30,837 bases of DNA from Eshraghiella sp964405265 (lineage in GTDB: Bacteria; Bacillota; Clostridia; Lachnospirales; Lachnospiraceae): contig CAYONC010000016.1 of NCBI GenBank assembly GCA_964405265.1, forward strand, positions 1-30,837, given 5' to 3'. The notes beneath the pieces are model-generated. The model saw only the letters and a program-made list of their open reading frames with translations, did no database searches and was not told the DNA's origin. This document shows, piece after piece, positions 1-9,380 of this stretch. How positions within the stretch are numbered: position 1 is the first letter of the stretch; each line of letters opens with the position of its first letter. The position numbers and the translations under genes are program-made.

Positions 1-869
1 TTCATAGGAGTTCTTACGCCGGCAACAACGTCTTCACCCTGTGCATTGGTAAGGAATTCTCCGAAAAGTCCCTTAGCACCCGTTGCAGGGTCTCTTGTAA
101 ATGCAACACCGGTACCGCAGTCATCACCCATGTTACCGAATGCCATTGACTGTACGTTAACAGCTGTTCCCCATGAATAAGGGATATCATTGTCACGACG
201 GTATACATTGGCACGAGGGTTGTCCCATGAACGGAATACTGCCTTAATGGCTCCCATTAACTGTTCCTTCGGATCATCAGGGAAATCAGTACCGATCTTA
301 GCCTTGTATTCAGCCTTAAACTGTCCTGCAAGCTCTTTAAGGTCATCAGCAGTAAGTTCTACGTCCTGCTTAACACCCTTCTTATCCTTCATTTCATCGA
401 TAAGCTGTTCAAAATACTTCTTACCTACTTCCATAACTACGTCTGAGTACATCTGAATGAATCTTCTGTAGCAGTCCCATGCCCAGCGTGGATTTCCGGA
501 CTTCTCGGCAATTGTATTAACAACAGTTTCATTAAGACCGAGGTTAAGGATTGTATCCATCATTCCCGGCATGGAAGCTCTTGCACCGGAACGAACGGAT
601 ACAAGGAGCGGATTCTCCTTATCGCCAAACTTCTTGCCTGTAATTTCTTCCATCTTAACGATGTATTCATTAATCTGTCCCTGAATCTCATCGTTGATTT
701 CTCTTCCGTCTTCATAATACTGTGTGCAGGCTTCTGTCGTAATAGTAAAGCCCTGTGGCACAGGAAGACCGATGTTGGTCATTTCGGCAAGGTTAGCACC
801 CTTACCGCCTAAAAGATTACGCATGCCTGCGTCACCTTCAGTAAACAAATAAACCCATTTGTTTGCCAT
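1..869 (-). CDS. ppdK: Pyruvate, phosphate dikinase, N-terminal part (cut by left edge)
   Basis: Interconverts pyruvate + ATP + Pi and PEP + AMP + PPi in the cytoplasm; in anaerobic clostridia it usually serves glycolysis/gluconeogenesis with PPi. About 289 N-terminal residues of a family near 870 are present, so the phospho-His swivelling domain and PEP-binding barrel lie outside the window. The start MANKWVYLFTEGDAGM is followed by the GGKGANLAEM nucleotide-binding loop and the SVRSGARASMPGMMDT stretch typical of the ATP-grasp half. The ATG at 869 has AGGAGG-like bases at 879-884. The gene has its own promoter (929-956) downstream of the zinc-ribbon gene, with no clear terminator between them, so read-through from the upstream operon is possible. 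Identity is secure from motifs; the missing C-terminus cannot be judged. Confidence 0.96.
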   Translation of the reverse strand, partial: MANKWVYLFTEGDAGMRNLLGGKGANLAEMTNIGLPVPQGFTITTEACTQYYEDGREINDEIQGQINEYIVKMEEITGKKFGDKENPLLVSVRSGARASMPGMMDTILNLGLNETVVNTIAEKSGNPRWAWDCYRRFIQMYSDVVMEVGKKYFEQLIDEMKDKKGVKQDVELTADDLKELAGQFKAEYKAKIGTDFPDDPKEQLMGAIKAVFRSWDNPRANVYRRDNDIPYSWGTAVNVQSMAFGNMGDDCGTGVAFTRDPATGAKGLFGEFLTNAQGEDVVAGVRTPM

Positions 870-928
870 TTTGTAAATCCTCCTAAAAAATAAATACATA
901 CTAATATAAAAATAGTCTAACCTATAAC

Positions 929-956
929 AGTATAGCATACCTGTAAAAAAATTCAA
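929..956 (-). promoter_or_regulatory. SigA-type promoter of ppdK
   Basis: On the minus strand a TTGAAT -35 box (951-956) and a TATACT -10 box (929-934) are 16 bases apart. A TG one base before the -10 gives an extended -10. Predicted start is near 922, leaving a leader of about 50 bases before the AGGAGG site. Read from sequence, not measured. Confidence 0.65.
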
Positions 957-962
957 GATTTT

Positions 963-2609
963 TCATTCTACAAAAATACACAATTCTGCGTTGGAAATAC
1001 GTTCCGCATTATTGCATTTTTTATCAATCCGCCATAAATATCCGTATGTATCATGGCAGTAATAATATTTTTGCGAATATATGATTTTTTCCGCATCAGC
1101 CGATATTTCCGCAAATTCTGCCTTTTTCGGTCTGTCCTCCGTCCCTCCGGCGATGTATTTTATACCGTCTGCCTCATACATGAAGCCGTCACAGTTTTCT
1201 ATCGGAATTACATACTCTGCATTGTTTTTTATACAATAGGTTTCATCCGTAAGTCTTAAAAGCCTTCCGTCCGCATCAACCGTAAGGAAGCATTTTTCCC
1301 CGGAATACCACATCAGCTCTGTTTTTTTACCCATGGTGCAGATTCTGTCCGTCATTCCGGCTTTACCGCCGTAAAGACCGTTTCCCGAGGTAAAATACAG
1401 GTATCCGTCCATGTAATATATCGACGTGACAGGAATGTCCGTGGAAAATATCGGCACGGTGGTGTCCGTTTCCGTATCCGCAATATAATATCCGTCATCC
1501 TTTTCATAAAACATCATGGTGTCACAGGCGGCATTATCATATAATTCGTTGACGTTTTCATCGAGGAGCTTAAGCGTTCCGTCTGAATATTCATACATTT
1601 TTTTATCCGTATCCGTATACACTATTCTCGTCTGTCCGTCAATATATCTGTAATCCGTAATTTTTTCGGCAATCGTGCGTACCGACGTTCCATCATACAG
1701 CTTTATGCTTCTGTCGTTGACAATTCCGTACTCTGCCGTATCCATGTCCATGTACAGAAGCTGTCCGCCGTCGGTAAGTGCAAATATGTTTCCCTGGCTT
1801 CCGTTTCTGCTGATTTCGGTCATGCCGTCCGGTGTTCCGTAATATATACTGCATATATATTCATCCGCATCAGAAGTAACGGTTACAAGAGCAAAATATT
1901 GTCCGTTTTCGCTTATTACGCAGTCTTTTATGTATTCCGGAGCTGCCGTGCAGGATATTTCACTTATTTTCCCATCGTACATCAGATACCGGTCTTTCTC
2001 CGCGTAAATAACTGACGTCATACTGTTGCTGCAGGCAATAATCTGCGGTTCATCCGCTTCAACGACCGTTATTTCTCCGGCATCAAAAATAATGAAATTA
2101 TTCTTACCGGTAAAAATATATCCGTTTTCCCTTACACGGACATATTTCATTCCGTTTTCTTCTCCGAAGAGTTTTTCATTTACTGCAAAATATCCGTAAT
2201 GTCCGTCATAATAAAATACTTCCGAGTCATCCCTGTTTCTGACGGATTTGGTTATAAGAACAATGCTCACGGCAACAATCACGGCTGTGGCGGCAGCGGC
2301 CACGGCTGCAATCAGCTTTTTACGGTTTCTTTTGTCCTTTATCCTGCCTGCGAATACTATAATCAGGGCAATTAGTTTTATTATTTTTTTCTTAAATGCA
2401 GCAAAAGAAAGGCTTATCATTTCTGAAAAGCCTTTCCTTCTGACTGTTCTGTTTTCTTCTGTTTCTGTCACAGTGCCGGTGCCGGTTTTTCCGAATTCCC
2501 ATTCCTGCTTTCTGCGCAGATAATCATCATTTACATATATTACTGCCGCTCCGCATTTTGGACATACCGACCTGCTGTTATGTTCGCATCCGCATTTTTC
2601 ACAAATCAT
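963..2609 (-). CDS. Zinc-ribbon, single-pass membrane protein with large C-terminal repeat domain
   Basis: Unrecognised product of 548 residues. Visible architecture: an N-terminal zinc ribbon (C3, C6, C16, C19), a charged cytoplasmic linker, a hydrophobic patch near 75-88, and a strong membrane span at about 99-120. A C-terminal region of about 420 residues follows, rich in short Tyr/Asp/Gly beta-strand repeats (YDG, YMDGYLYF, YADG-like units). That pattern resembles a degenerate beta-propeller (WD40/DUF5050-like), probably outside the membrane. The ATG shares one base with the glyQS stop (TGATG) and the nearest GAGGA is 15 bases upstream, so translation is probably coupled to glyQS. Function is not known; a sensor or envelope-monitoring role would be inference. 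The C-terminal repeats would need a structure prediction to confirm. Confidence 0.85.
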   Translation of the reverse strand: MICEKCGCEHNSRSVCPKCGAAVIYVNDDYLRRKQEWEFGKTGTGTVTETEENRTVRRKGFSEMISLSFAAFKKKIIKLIALIIVFAGRIKDKRNRKKLIAAVAAAATAVIVAVSIVLITKSVRNRDDSEVFYYDGHYGYFAVNEKLFGEENGMKYVRVRENGYIFTGKNNFIIFDAGEITVVEADEPQIIACSNSMTSVIYAEKDRYLMYDGKISEISCTAAPEYIKDCVISENGQYFALVTVTSDADEYICSIYYGTPDGMTEISRNGSQGNIFALTDGGQLLYMDMDTAEYGIVNDRSIKLYDGTSVRTIAEKITDYRYIDGQTRIVYTDTDKKMYEYSDGTLKLLDENVNELYDNAACDTMMFYEKDDGYYIADTETDTTVPIFSTDIPVTSIYYMDGYLYFTSGNGLYGGKAGMTDRICTMGKKTELMWYSGEKCFLTVDADGRLLRLTDETYCIKNNAEYVIPIENCDGFMYEADGIKYIAGGTEDRPKKAEFAEISADAEKIIYSQKYYYCHDTYGYLWRIDKKCNNAERISNAELCIFVE

Positions 2610-3997
2610 CAGAAAGTAAATTTATCCTCAAAATATTTCATAAGGTCTTCTGTTTTAATTCTCTCCTGAGCCATGGTATCCCTGTCTCTTACGGTCACGC
2701 ATCCGTCAGTTTCCGAATCAAAATCATATGTTACGCAGAATGGTGTACCGATTTCATCCTGCCGTCTGTATCTCTTGCCGATGTTGCCCCTGTCGTCAAA
2801 TTCGCAGTTATACTTTTTGCAAAGCTGTGCATATATCTTCTCAGCTCCTTCATTCAGTTTCTTGGAAAGAGGAAGAACGCCTATTTTTACCGGTGCAAGT
2901 GCCGGATGGAAATGCAGAACGGTTCTCATGTCACCGCCTTCAAGCTCTTCTTCATCATATGCCGCACACAGAAATGCAAGCGTTACCCTGTCGGCACCGA
3001 GCGACGGTTCAACAACATACGGAATATATTTGCTGCCGTCTTCATCATCGAAGTAGGACATATCCTGTCCGGACGTATTCTGATGCTGAGTGAGGTCATA
3101 ATCCGTTCTGTCGGCAATTCCCCACAGCTCACCCCAGCCGAACGGGAAGAGAAATTCAATGTCCGTCGTTCCCTTTGAATAAAAGCATAACTCTTCAGGC
3201 GAATGGTCTCTTGCCCTCATCTCTTCATCCTTGATGCCAAGGGCTTTAAGCCAGTTAATGCAGAATTCCCTCCAATATCTGAACCAGTCCATGTCAGTTC
3301 CCGGCTTGCAGAAAAATTCAAGCTCCATCTGTTCAAATTCCCTTGTACGGAACGTAAAATTACCCGGCGTGATTTCATTTCTGAATGATTTTCCAACCTG
3401 TGCTATTCCAAACGGTACCTTTTTACGTGAGGTTCTCTGGACATTTTTAAAATTCACAAATATACCCTGTGCCGTCTCCGGTCTTAAATATACGGTATTT
3501 CTTGCATCCTCGGTAACGCCCTGGAATGTCTTAAACATAAGATTAAACTGTCTTATTTCGGTAAAATCTTTTTTGCCGCAGGATGGACAGCATATTTCCT
3601 TATCTCTGATAAAATTCTCCATTTCTTCGTTGGACCATGCATCAACGGAGCCTTCTATCGCATATTCGTTATCCGATGCCCAGTCCTCTATCAGCTTATC
3701 GGCACGGAATCTCTCTTTACATGCCCTGCAGTCCATAAGCGGATCAGCGAATCCGCCGAGATGACCTGATGCAACCCATGTCTGGGGATTCATAAGTATT
3801 GCACAGTCAACTCCGACATTGTACGGACTTTCCTGTACGAATTTCTGCCACCATGCCTTCTTGACATTATTCTTGAGTTCAACTCCTAAATTTCCGTAAT
3901 CCCATGTATTGGCGAGTCCGCCGTATATCTCTGAGCCCGGATATACAAATCCTCTTGATTTTGCCAATGCGACTATTTTATCCATTGTCTTTTCCAT
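2609..3997 (-). CDS. glyQS: Glycyl-tRNA synthetase, alpha2 (eukaryote/archaeal-like) type
   Basis: Charges tRNA-Gly; class II synthetase of 462 residues acting as a homodimer. Sequence marks: the N-terminal GLANTWDYGNLGVELKNN block, two Cys pairs (CRAC and CPSC) that would bind zinc in the insertion, motif 2 around FRNEITPG...FRTREFEQMELEFF, and motif 3 VEPSLGADR. Length fits the bacterial alpha2 family (about 460). The ATG at 3997 has GAGG at 4007-4010; a second Met four codons later is an alternative. It lies 65 bases downstream of recO and is coupled to the zinc-ribbon gene that follows. A small CCTGC/GCAGG hairpin sits in the recO-glyQS gap, but no T-box features were seen there. Confidence 0.97.
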   Translation of the reverse strand: MEKTMDKIVALAKSRGFVYPGSEIYGGLANTWDYGNLGVELKNNVKKAWWQKFVQESPYNVGVDCAILMNPQTWVASGHLGGFADPLMDCRACKERFRADKLIEDWASDNEYAIEGSVDAWSNEEMENFIRDKEICCPSCGKKDFTEIRQFNLMFKTFQGVTEDARNTVYLRPETAQGIFVNFKNVQRTSRKKVPFGIAQVGKSFRNEITPGNFTFRTREFEQMELEFFCKPGTDMDWFRYWREFCINWLKALGIKDEEMRARDHSPEELCFYSKGTTDIEFLFPFGWGELWGIADRTDYDLTQHQNTSGQDMSYFDDEDGSKYIPYVVEPSLGADRVTLAFLCAAYDEEELEGGDMRTVLHFHPALAPVKIGVLPLSKKLNEGAEKIYAQLCKKYNCEFDDRGNIGKRYRRQDEIGTPFCVTYDFDSETDGCVTVRDRDTMAQERIKTEDLMKYFEDKFTF

Positions 3998-4062
3998 AAA
4001 TATATACCTCTTTCGCTTTCCCTGCCGGTTGCAGGAGCCTTTCTGAAATGTTATCTGTTATT

Positions 4063-4815
4063 CTATATGTTTTGTTCCAATACGTCAAGAATATCCGCCG
4101 AATTCATTTTTTTATCCGTATAGCTGTGCATACACCTTGCCGTAACCATTTTAAGCTCTGAAAGCACGTCCGGTGTAACGGTAAATTTATACAGGTCGGG
4201 GAAGTCCGTATATACAATATACTGAAGTGCATACAGTGTTGAGGGACTTATATGTATTGCATCTCCTGCATTGCCTGCACACTTTCTGCACATCATTCCG
4301 TTATAAAACACGGAAAATTCCGTAAGTTCTTCCCTGCCGCCGCACCCGGCACATTCTGAAAATTCCGGATATTCTCCGTTAATTACAAGTATTTTCAGTT
4401 CATATATATATCTTATGAGCCGGCTGTCAATTCTGCCTGCCGAAAGTGCTCTGAACGCAACATACAGAAGCTTCAGCATCTTATATGCTTCCTGGTTTTC
4501 AACGGCATAATATTCCGCCAGCTCAAGGAAATAATAAGCAGTATAGGTCTTAACAATATCCTCCGTAAGTTCCCTGAAATAACTGCTTATGTCAGCTCCA
4601 GTAAGTGTATATGCCTCTCTTCCCCTGACAAGATAAAACGTCCCGAATGCAAAGCTGTCGCTTGCTGCCATTAAATGATTTCCCGGTCTTCTTGCTCCTC
4701 TTGCAAACGCACTTATTTTTCCCAGTTCCTTGGTCAGCAGTACTATTCTTTTGTCATTCTCCCCTGCCGGTGACGACGTGATAACCATACCCGTAACAAC
4801 AATGCGGTCTGACAT
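4063..4815 (-). CDS. recO: DNA repair/recombination mediator RecO
   Basis: RecO binds SSB and ssDNA and, with RecR/RecF, loads RecA at gaps. The 250 residues show the N-terminal OB-fold (VVTGMVITSSPAGENDKRIVLLT, a typical RecO start). A helical middle follows, then a zinc-finger loop with C155, C158, C176 and C179 as seen in many Gram-positive RecO proteins. Length is normal for the family. The start follows the era stop directly (TAAATG), with GAGGA four bases before the ATG, so translation is coupled. The era-recO-glyQS order is common in Firmicutes and supports the call. Confidence 0.96.
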   Translation of the reverse strand: MSDRIVVTGMVITSSPAGENDKRIVLLTKELGKISAFARGARRPGNHLMAASDSFAFGTFYLVRGREAYTLTGADISSYFRELTEDIVKTYTAYYFLELAEYYAVENQEAYKMLKLLYVAFRALSAGRIDSRLIRYIYELKILVINGEYPEFSECAGCGGREELTEFSVFYNGMMCRKCAGNAGDAIHISPSTLYALQYIVYTDFPDLYKFTVTPDVLSELKMVTARCMHSYTDKKMNSADILDVLEQNI

Positions 4816-5712
4816 TTATTCCTCTTTTCCGTAACCGAAATTTCTGAGCATCAGTTCAGAATCTCTCCATTCCTTCCTCACTTTAACCCAAAGCTTAAGG
4901 TTAACCTGCTGTTCAAGCATTTTTTCAATTTCATACCTTGCCGCCGAGCCTATTTTTTTCAGCATGGCTCCGCCTTTTCCTATAACTATGCCTTTGTGGC
5001 TGTCACGTTCGCATATTATCGTCGCGCTGATGTCCCATATGCCGCCTTCATCCCTCTCGCGCATTTCTTCTATGGTTACGGCTATTCCATGCGGTATTTC
5101 ATCAGAAAGGCATCTCAATGCTTTTTCCCGTATCATCTCTGCCGCAATTTCCCTTAATGTCTGGTCGGTAACGGTATCCTCGTCGTACAGCATCGGACCT
5201 TCAGGCATATATTTAAATAGAACGTCCAAAAGTTCATCCGTATTAATGCCTTTAAGTGCAGATACCGGAACAATCTCCGCAAATTCCATTTCACTGCTGT
5301 ATGCTTTAATGAATTTAAGTATTTCCGTTTTTTCCACGGTGTCAGCTTTATTGATTACAAGAATAACCGGCTTGCGTATCTTCTTCAGTCCTTCAATTAT
5401 ATGCCGCTCCCCCGCACCGATGTAGTCGGTGGGTTCCACAAGCCACAGCACAACATCCGCATCCTCCGGAGTTTTTTCCGCAACACTCACCATATATTCT
5501 CCAAGACGGTTTTTTGCCTTATGAATACCCGGTGTGTCAAGAAAAATTATCTGACCTCTTTCATCCGTATACACGGTTCTTATTCTGTTTCTCGTTGTCT
5601 GGGGCTTGTTGGACGTAATCGCAATCTTCTGCCCGATTAATCTGTTCATCAGCGTTGACTTCCCGACATTCGGTCTGCCGATAAGTGCCGTGAATCCTGT
5701 TTTTTTCTCCAC
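4816..5712 (-). CDS. era: GTPase Era
   Basis: Ribosome-associated GTPase needed for 16S rRNA 3'-end maturation and 30S assembly. G1 GRPNVGKS (residues 12-19), G3 DTPG, G4 NKAD, and a C-terminal KH domain with the GKGG loop are all present. I chose the GTG at 5712 rather than the ATG at 5742. GGAGGA (5720-5725) lies seven bases before the GTG. The N-terminus then reads (M)EKKTGFTALIGRPN like other Era proteins. The upstream peptidase stop (5727-5729) also ends just before it. The ATG start would add ten residues without a good ribosome site and overlap the neighbour. Final length is 298 residues, normal for Era. Confidence 0.96.
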   Translation of the reverse strand: MEKKTGFTALIGRPNVGKSTLMNRLIGQKIAITSNKPQTTRNRIRTVYTDERGQIIFLDTPGIHKAKNRLGEYMVSVAEKTPEDADVVLWLVEPTDYIGAGERHIIEGLKKIRKPVILVINKADTVEKTEILKFIKAYSSEMEFAEIVPVSALKGINTDELLDVLFKYMPEGPMLYDEDTVTDQTLREIAAEMIREKALRCLSDEIPHGIAVTIEEMRERDEGGIWDISATIICERDSHKGIVIGKGGAMLKKIGSAARYEIEKMLEQQVNLKLWVKVRKEWRDSELMLRNFGYGKEE

Positions 5713-5726
5713 TGTATCTTCCTCCG

Positions 5727-8642
5727 CTATGACAGGGTACATATTTCGTCAAACATATCCCCGTCTTCCGTAATTTTATCTGCGTTTCCTATAACACAGA
5801 GATAACCGTCCTTAAGCACTGCCTCTGCGACGCCGGCTAACTTTCTTATGTCTTCATCGGTTGTTGCAAGGACTTTTTTTCTTTCTTTTATGAAATTTTC
5901 TTCCGTCTCTCCGGAAATATATGCCCAAAATGACCTTATTCCCTTTCCGGAAGGGGTAAGCGGTACATCCATGTCGCTGATTGTACCTATAACATATTTT
6001 GTCATTTCACGCTCGGATGCCTTAAAGTTCCTGATGTAATCAACGACATTTTCATATACTTCATTGGTCTTTCTGCAGTTAGGATCCCTGTATGAGAGAA
6101 AATATCCCGAACCGCTGTTGGTATATCCGTTCATGCAGCCGTATGCGCCTCCCATGACACGGATGTTATTCCACAGGTAATCATATCCTAAAATTGATTT
6201 CAGCACTTTAAGGGATGCGTCATATTCCACACCGTATTTCTTAAAGTTACCGCATCTTGCAACATAATTAACCTGAGATGAGGTCTTAATGCCTTTTTTT
6301 ACTTTTTTCAGTTCAAAATTTCTTCTGACCGGTTCAGGCTTCTCACAAGGAACATTATTTACATATAGTTTAATCTCTTCGGAAACGGCATCATAATCCG
6401 CACCGTCAGCCGTCAGTGATATTATCATTCCGTTTCTGTTGAAAATCCTTTTTGAAACGCTGTCAAGCTTTTCTGCGATTTCTTCTTTTTTGGTTTCAAA
6501 GTTATCATACAAATCGCAGATAAAACGGTAATATGAAATTCCTGAGGTCAGATCCCCGTATTTCTGCTTTTCTTTCATCTGTGACATACATTCTCCCATC
6601 GCCATTACGTGTCCTGATGTAAGAATTTTTGTCTGAAGCCTTGATTTTGACTCTGCAAGTATTTCGCGAAGGCGTTTAAAATCATGGTAATCCGCCTTAA
6701 ACATCATTTCAAGGGCAAGTCTGAACATTATACTGAATTTATCCGTGAGTGCTTTTCCCTTAATCTGGAAATATGCCTTATATGCATCATCATCATTAAA
6801 GTCTCCGTACACGTTAAAATCCGGGAATATTCCTCCCGTATGAATGTCAACTTCATTGGACAGTTCGTCGTAACTGTAATTTTCGGTATTAACATATCCG
6901 AATACCGTACCTAAAAGTCCTACATACGGAATATCCTCATCCTCCACGGCAGAGATGTCAAAGCATATATTCGCATATCCTATTCCGTTGGTATATATGT
7001 CATGATGGATTACCTTAACGTCTCCTGCTTTTTTCTCTGTATTATAGAGCGGCACGACATCTGCGGATATGTCTTCTCTTTTAAGCAGAGGCACGGACAT
7101 AAGTTCTTCCTCCGTTGACGGTTCTGACTGATATTTTTTCAGTGCCGCCGTTTCTTCTGCTATTTTTCGGATTTCCTCATCCGTGAGGGATTTTTTATAT
7201 GCTTCAAGCTTCTGTGCCGTCATACGTTCTCTTTCAGAGACAAGGTTGATGACAGGCTTCATTACAACAAGTGACGAATGAGTATTGTTAAGAATATATT
7301 TTTCAATAAGATTCTCAAAATATCCGGTCTGTATATTTTCTCTTAAAAACTCATATATCTTATTTTTGGCAAGCTGTGCAAACAGGTTATCATCCTCAAA
7401 TATCCATACGTCCATAAGCTCAAGCCCGTACATGAGTCCCTTTGGGAATCTTCCGAAATCAGCCTCCCTGTACCGGAATTCTTCTGAATTGATTCCTGCT
7501 TCAAGTGTCTGCCTGCTGATTCCCTCAGAAACAATTTTTTCAAGTGTTGTCCTTATAACCTCAAGAAAAGCTTCTTCCTGTTCATCGGATGCATTTTTTG
7601 CAACGATTGAAAGCATAGGCTGTCTGATGCCGTCCTCGTAACTGCTGAAAACATCTTCTCCTATGCCGGCGTCAATAAGAGCCTGCCTTACGGGTGCGCC
7701 CGGTGCAGAAAACAGGGCATAATCGAGAATATCAAATGCCACACGGGTTTTTAAATCGGAGGCATCCGATATTGACACGTTATATGAAAAATAAGTTTTG
7801 TTTTCCGTTCCTTCTTCTTCCGTTACCGAATATTGTGCTTCCGTACGGTGCATTTCCGAAAAAGGCTTCTGTTCCGTGACTTCGGATTCCACATCCGCAT
7901 ATTCATAATGCGAGAGATATTCCCTGTCCAGATAATCAAGTCTTTCATTCATGTCACAGTTGCCATATATATAAATATAGCTGTTGGACGGATGGTAAAG
8001 TTTCTTATGAAATTCCAGAAAATTCTCATATGAGAGGTTTGGAATTTCTTCCGGATCCCCTCCCGACTCCGTACTGTATGAGGTATCGGGATACAGTGAA
8101 TTAAGGCAGTATCTCTGAAGCACGTCATCAGGAGAAGAAAATGCTCCCTTCATTTCATTATATACAACTCCGTTATATATAACCGGTGAAGCTTCGTTTT
8201 CCATTTCATAGTGCCAGCCTTCCTGCATAAAGACTTCTTTTCTTGAATAAATGAGCGGATGAAGCACTGCATCCATATATACGTCGGTAAGGTTCTTAAA
8301 ATCCGTATCGTTACAGCTTGCTATCGGATATACCGTTTTATCCGGATATGTCATGGCATTAAGAAAGGTATTGAGCGAGCCTTTTGCGAGCTCTATAAAC
8401 GGGTCCTTTACCGGATATTTATCAGAACCGCACAGTACGGAATGTTCAAGAATGTGCGGCACACCCGTGCTGTCCGGCGGTGGTGTCCTGAAGCCTATTG
8501 AAAACACCTTATTCTCATCTTCATTTGACATAATGACAATTCCGGCTCCTGTTTTTTTGTGTCTGAGCCTGAATGCTTCCGTTCTTAATTCTTCTATATA
8601 TGTCTGTTCAATTATTTCATATGCATCATTATTAATTTTCAT
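5727..8642 (-). CDS. M16C (PreP/falcilysin-like) insulinase-family zinc peptidase
   Basis: Large (971 residues) cytoplasmic-type metallopeptidase; M16C enzymes enclose and degrade short peptides. The inverted zinc motif HxxEH is intact (H63, E66, H67 in HILEH), and E163 in YNEMKGAFSSPDDV fits the third ligand. The protein then continues through the middle domains and two catalytically inactive C-terminal halves, as in PreP. No signal peptide is seen. ATG follows the fabG stop directly (TAAATG), with GGAGG 13 bases upstream inside the fabG end. The natural substrate is unknown; presequence degradation is a mitochondrial role and should not be transferred. A peptide clean-up role is inference. 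Confidence 0.93.
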   Translation of the reverse strand: MKINNDAYEIIEQTYIEELRTEAFRLRHKKTGAGIVIMSNEDENKVFSIGFRTPPPDSTGVPHILEHSVLCGSDKYPVKDPFIELAKGSLNTFLNAMTYPDKTVYPIASCNDTDFKNLTDVYMDAVLHPLIYSRKEVFMQEGWHYEMENEASPVIYNGVVYNEMKGAFSSPDDVLQRYCLNSLYPDTSYSTESGGDPEEIPNLSYENFLEFHKKLYHPSNSYIYIYGNCDMNERLDYLDREYLSHYEYADVESEVTEQKPFSEMHRTEAQYSVTEEEGTENKTYFSYNVSISDASDLKTRVAFDILDYALFSAPGAPVRQALIDAGIGEDVFSSYEDGIRQPMLSIVAKNASDEQEEAFLEVIRTTLEKIVSEGISRQTLEAGINSEEFRYREADFGRFPKGLMYGLELMDVWIFEDDNLFAQLAKNKIYEFLRENIQTGYFENLIEKYILNNTHSSLVVMKPVINLVSERERMTAQKLEAYKKSLTDEEIRKIAEETAALKKYQSEPSTEEELMSVPLLKREDISADVVPLYNTEKKAGDVKVIHHDIYTNGIGYANICFDISAVEDEDIPYVGLLGTVFGYVNTENYSYDELSNEVDIHTGGIFPDFNVYGDFNDDDAYKAYFQIKGKALTDKFSIMFRLALEMMFKADYHDFKRLREILAESKSRLQTKILTSGHVMAMGECMSQMKEKQKYGDLTSGISYYRFICDLYDNFETKKEEIAEKLDSVSKRIFNRNGMIISLTADGADYDAVSEEIKLYVNNVPCEKPEPVRRNFELKKVKKGIKTSSQVNYVARCGNFKKYGVEYDASLKVLKSILGYDYLWNNIRVMGGAYGCMNGYTNSGSGYFLSYRDPNCRKTNEVYENVVDYIRNFKASEREMTKYVIGTISDMDVPLTPSGKGIRSFWAYISGETEENFIKERKKVLATTDEDIRKLAGVAEAVLKDGYLCVIGNADKITEDGDMFDEICTLS

Positions 8643-9380
8643 TTATATTGTCATACCTCCGTCTACCGCAATTATCTGTCCCGTAATATAATCAGCCTTA
8701 TCCGAAGCAAGGAATGCAGCCATTGCAGCTATTTCCTCCGGTCTGCCGATTCGTCTTAACGGTATCATTTCCGTTGATTTTTCAAGTGCCTGTTCACCCA
8801 TTGATGCAGTCATGTCCGTTCCGATAAAGCCGGGTGCTATGGCATTGCAGGTAATGCCCCTTGATGCAAGCTCCCTTGCCGTACTTTTTGTAAGTCCTAT
8901 TATTCCTGCTTTAGATGCACTGTAATTTGCCTGTCCCGCATTTCCCAATATTCCGGAAACAGAGGATATGTTAATGATTTTACCCGATTTCTGCTTCAGA
9001 AGATATTTTGATATATGCTTTATGGTATTAAATGCTCCTTTAAGATTGGTATTAATAACCATGTCAAAATCTTCCTCACTCATCTTCATAAGAAGATTAT
9101 CCCTTGTTATTCCGGCATTATTGACCAGCACGTCTATGCGTCCGTATTCAGTCATGACCTCATCAATCATTTTTTTGCATTCGTTAAAATCAGCAACATT
9201 ACACCTGTATATGCTGCTTTTCACTCCGTATGACCGCACGGTTTCCGCAGTTTCTTCCGCTTTTTCCTCTGAGCCGTTATAATTTATGATGACATTCATT
9301 CCGGATTTAGCAAGCTCTTCTGCTATTGCCCTGCCTATTCCCCTTGCCGCTCCCGTAACCAGTGCTGTTTTTTCCATCAT
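8643..9380 (-). CDS. fabG: 3-oxoacyl-[ACP] reductase-type short-chain dehydrogenase
   Basis: NADPH-dependent reductase of the SDR family; FabG carries out the first reduction of fatty-acid elongation. Seen: TGAARGIG cofactor loop (residues 9-16), NNAG at 87-90, catalytic S140, Y153 and K157 in the YSASK motif, and the C-terminal DYITGQIIAVDGGM. Length 245 is typical. Start ATG overlaps the upstream stop by four bases (ATGA), with GGAGGA six bases before it; a second Met follows immediately. It sits away from any fab cluster, between a methyltransferase and a peptidase, so it may be a second FabG or a related SDR with another substrate. Confidence 0.9.
   Translation of the reverse strand: MMEKTALVTGAARGIGRAIAEELAKSGMNVIINYNGSEEKAEETAETVRSYGVKSSIYRCNVADFNECKKMIDEVMTEYGRIDVLVNNAGITRDNLLMKMSEEDFDMVINTNLKGAFNTIKHISKYLLKQKSGKIINISSVSGILGNAGQANYSASKAGIIGLTKSTARELASRGITCNAIAPGFIGTDMTASMGEQALEKSTEMIPLRRIGRPEEIAAMAAFLASDKADYITGQIIAVDGGMTI

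Noticed and set aside
2558..3178. 206-codon plus-strand ORF opposite glyQS
   Set aside because: Shadow of a secure gene; no ribosome site and no recognisable protein pattern.
4816..5742. era starting at the ATG at 5742
   Set aside because: Poor ribosome site and overlap with the peptidase gene; GTG 5712 has GGAGGA at ideal spacing.
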